A stretch of 64,000 nucleotides of DNA from Sulfurimonas sp. (GTDB taxonomy: Bacteria; Campylobacterota; Campylobacteria; Campylobacterales; Sulfurimonadaceae). Of the stretch, positions 63,894 to 64,000 are shown piece after piece; the stretch's first letter is position 1; each line of letters starts with the position of its first letter. Below the pieces are notes generated by a model. It worked only from the letters and a program-made list of their open reading frames with translations, ran no database searches and was not told where the DNA came from. The position numbers and the translations under genes are program-made. The stretch lies in contig JAKITC010000002.1 of assembly GCA_021648285.1 (NCBI GenBank), positions 46,251 through 110,250 on the forward strand, in the 5' to 3' direction.

Positions 63894-64000
63894 GCTAAAT
63901 CAAGATAACAGCGAAAAGTAGATAAAATAAATATAAATACAAGAGAAGTAGAGCAATATTTATACATGAAACAATTCAAAGCATCCAATCGGAATCAGCC
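63877..64000 (+). mobile_element. Left end of an insertion sequence (IS1182-like)
   Basis: The ABC-transporter frame stops matching its family at about 63877, where AGGAGTCTGTCGGATTAAGC begins. A leader of about 85 bases and a transposase-like start follow. The right end and target duplication are outside the window, so family placement is tentative. Confidence 0.6.
63966..64000 (+). CDS. Transposase N-terminus, cut by window edge
   Basis: ATG at 63966 encodes MKQFKASNRNQ before the window ends. This start pattern is like that of IS1182-type DDE transposases (K.Y/F...Q..LLPPS). Too short for firm assignment. Confidence 0.5.
   Translation, partial: MKQFKASNRNQ

Overview
The window reads as an AT-rich chromosomal segment of a Campylobacterota (epsilonproteobacterial) bacterium, most like Sulfurimonas or a close relative. 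The clues are the fused IspD-IspF enzyme, futalosine-route menaquinone synthesis (MqnE), a HEAAH-containing SprA-type protein, a single-subunit STT3/PglB oligosaccharyltransferase, a TorD/ferredoxin maturation cluster and frequent TTG starts. This placement rests on gene content recognised by eye and was not tested by any search.

Layout. Positions 1-29,591 are mostly core: acetyl-CoA synthetase (cut by the left edge), a cold-shock protein, small conserved proteins, an RND exporter, gdhA, an MscS channel, a torD/ferredoxin cluster, the overlapping operon ispDF / degenerate NtrC-like regulator / sat / pgpA, thiC, mrp, a haem-motif diguanylate cyclase, glmS and glnD. Two things here are easily missed. 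One is a decayed chemoreceptor on the minus strand (about 9,041-9,440). The other is a CopD-like membrane protein whose frame runs upstream of its first ATG to a good Shine-Dalgarno with only ATT/ATC as start (9,454-9,867).

Positions 29,597-39,984 form a defence island inserted between core genes. It holds two N6-adenine methylase genes, an HNH-like protein, a YhcG/DUF1016 PD-(D/E)xK nuclease flanked by two truncated YhcG starts, a GIY-YIG/SF2 helicase, a KAP-type P-loop NTPase and a RhuM-like gene. Three of these genes (second methylase, helicase, RhuM) are each broken by what looks like a single extra base.

Positions 39,972-43,847 return to metabolism: a clear LsrK-type autoinducer-2 kinase, metK and mqnE. 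From 43,978 to the right edge lies a surface-glycan island: Fic, glycosyltransferase, PglB, galU, pgi, ugd, UDP-glucuronate-epimerase-like, manC, gmd, fcl, a UDP-HexNAc dehydrogenase and a flippase-type ABC transporter. It is interleaved with two MNT/HEPN toxin-antitoxin pairs, KilA-N and ORF6N proteins, a DUF234 ATPase, an EPS-associated MarR-like regulator and a dead ATP-dependent DNA ligase. At the right edge the flippase gene has a T9 tract that puts it out of frame, and it is then cut by an insertion sequence.

The most striking signal is a family of about 27-bp palindromes (arms ATTCTGAA / TTCAGAAT). It occurs between genes and, in frame, inside galU, the epimerase (twice), manC (twice, once inverted) and fcl (twice), where it is translated as [12 protein letters not shown] peptides. 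This resembles the protein-coding palindromic elements known from Rickettsia. A second, separate family of about 105 bp with AT-rich inverted ends and a covarying hairpin occurs at 15,670 and 22,534.

No tRNA, rRNA or CRISPR array was seen.
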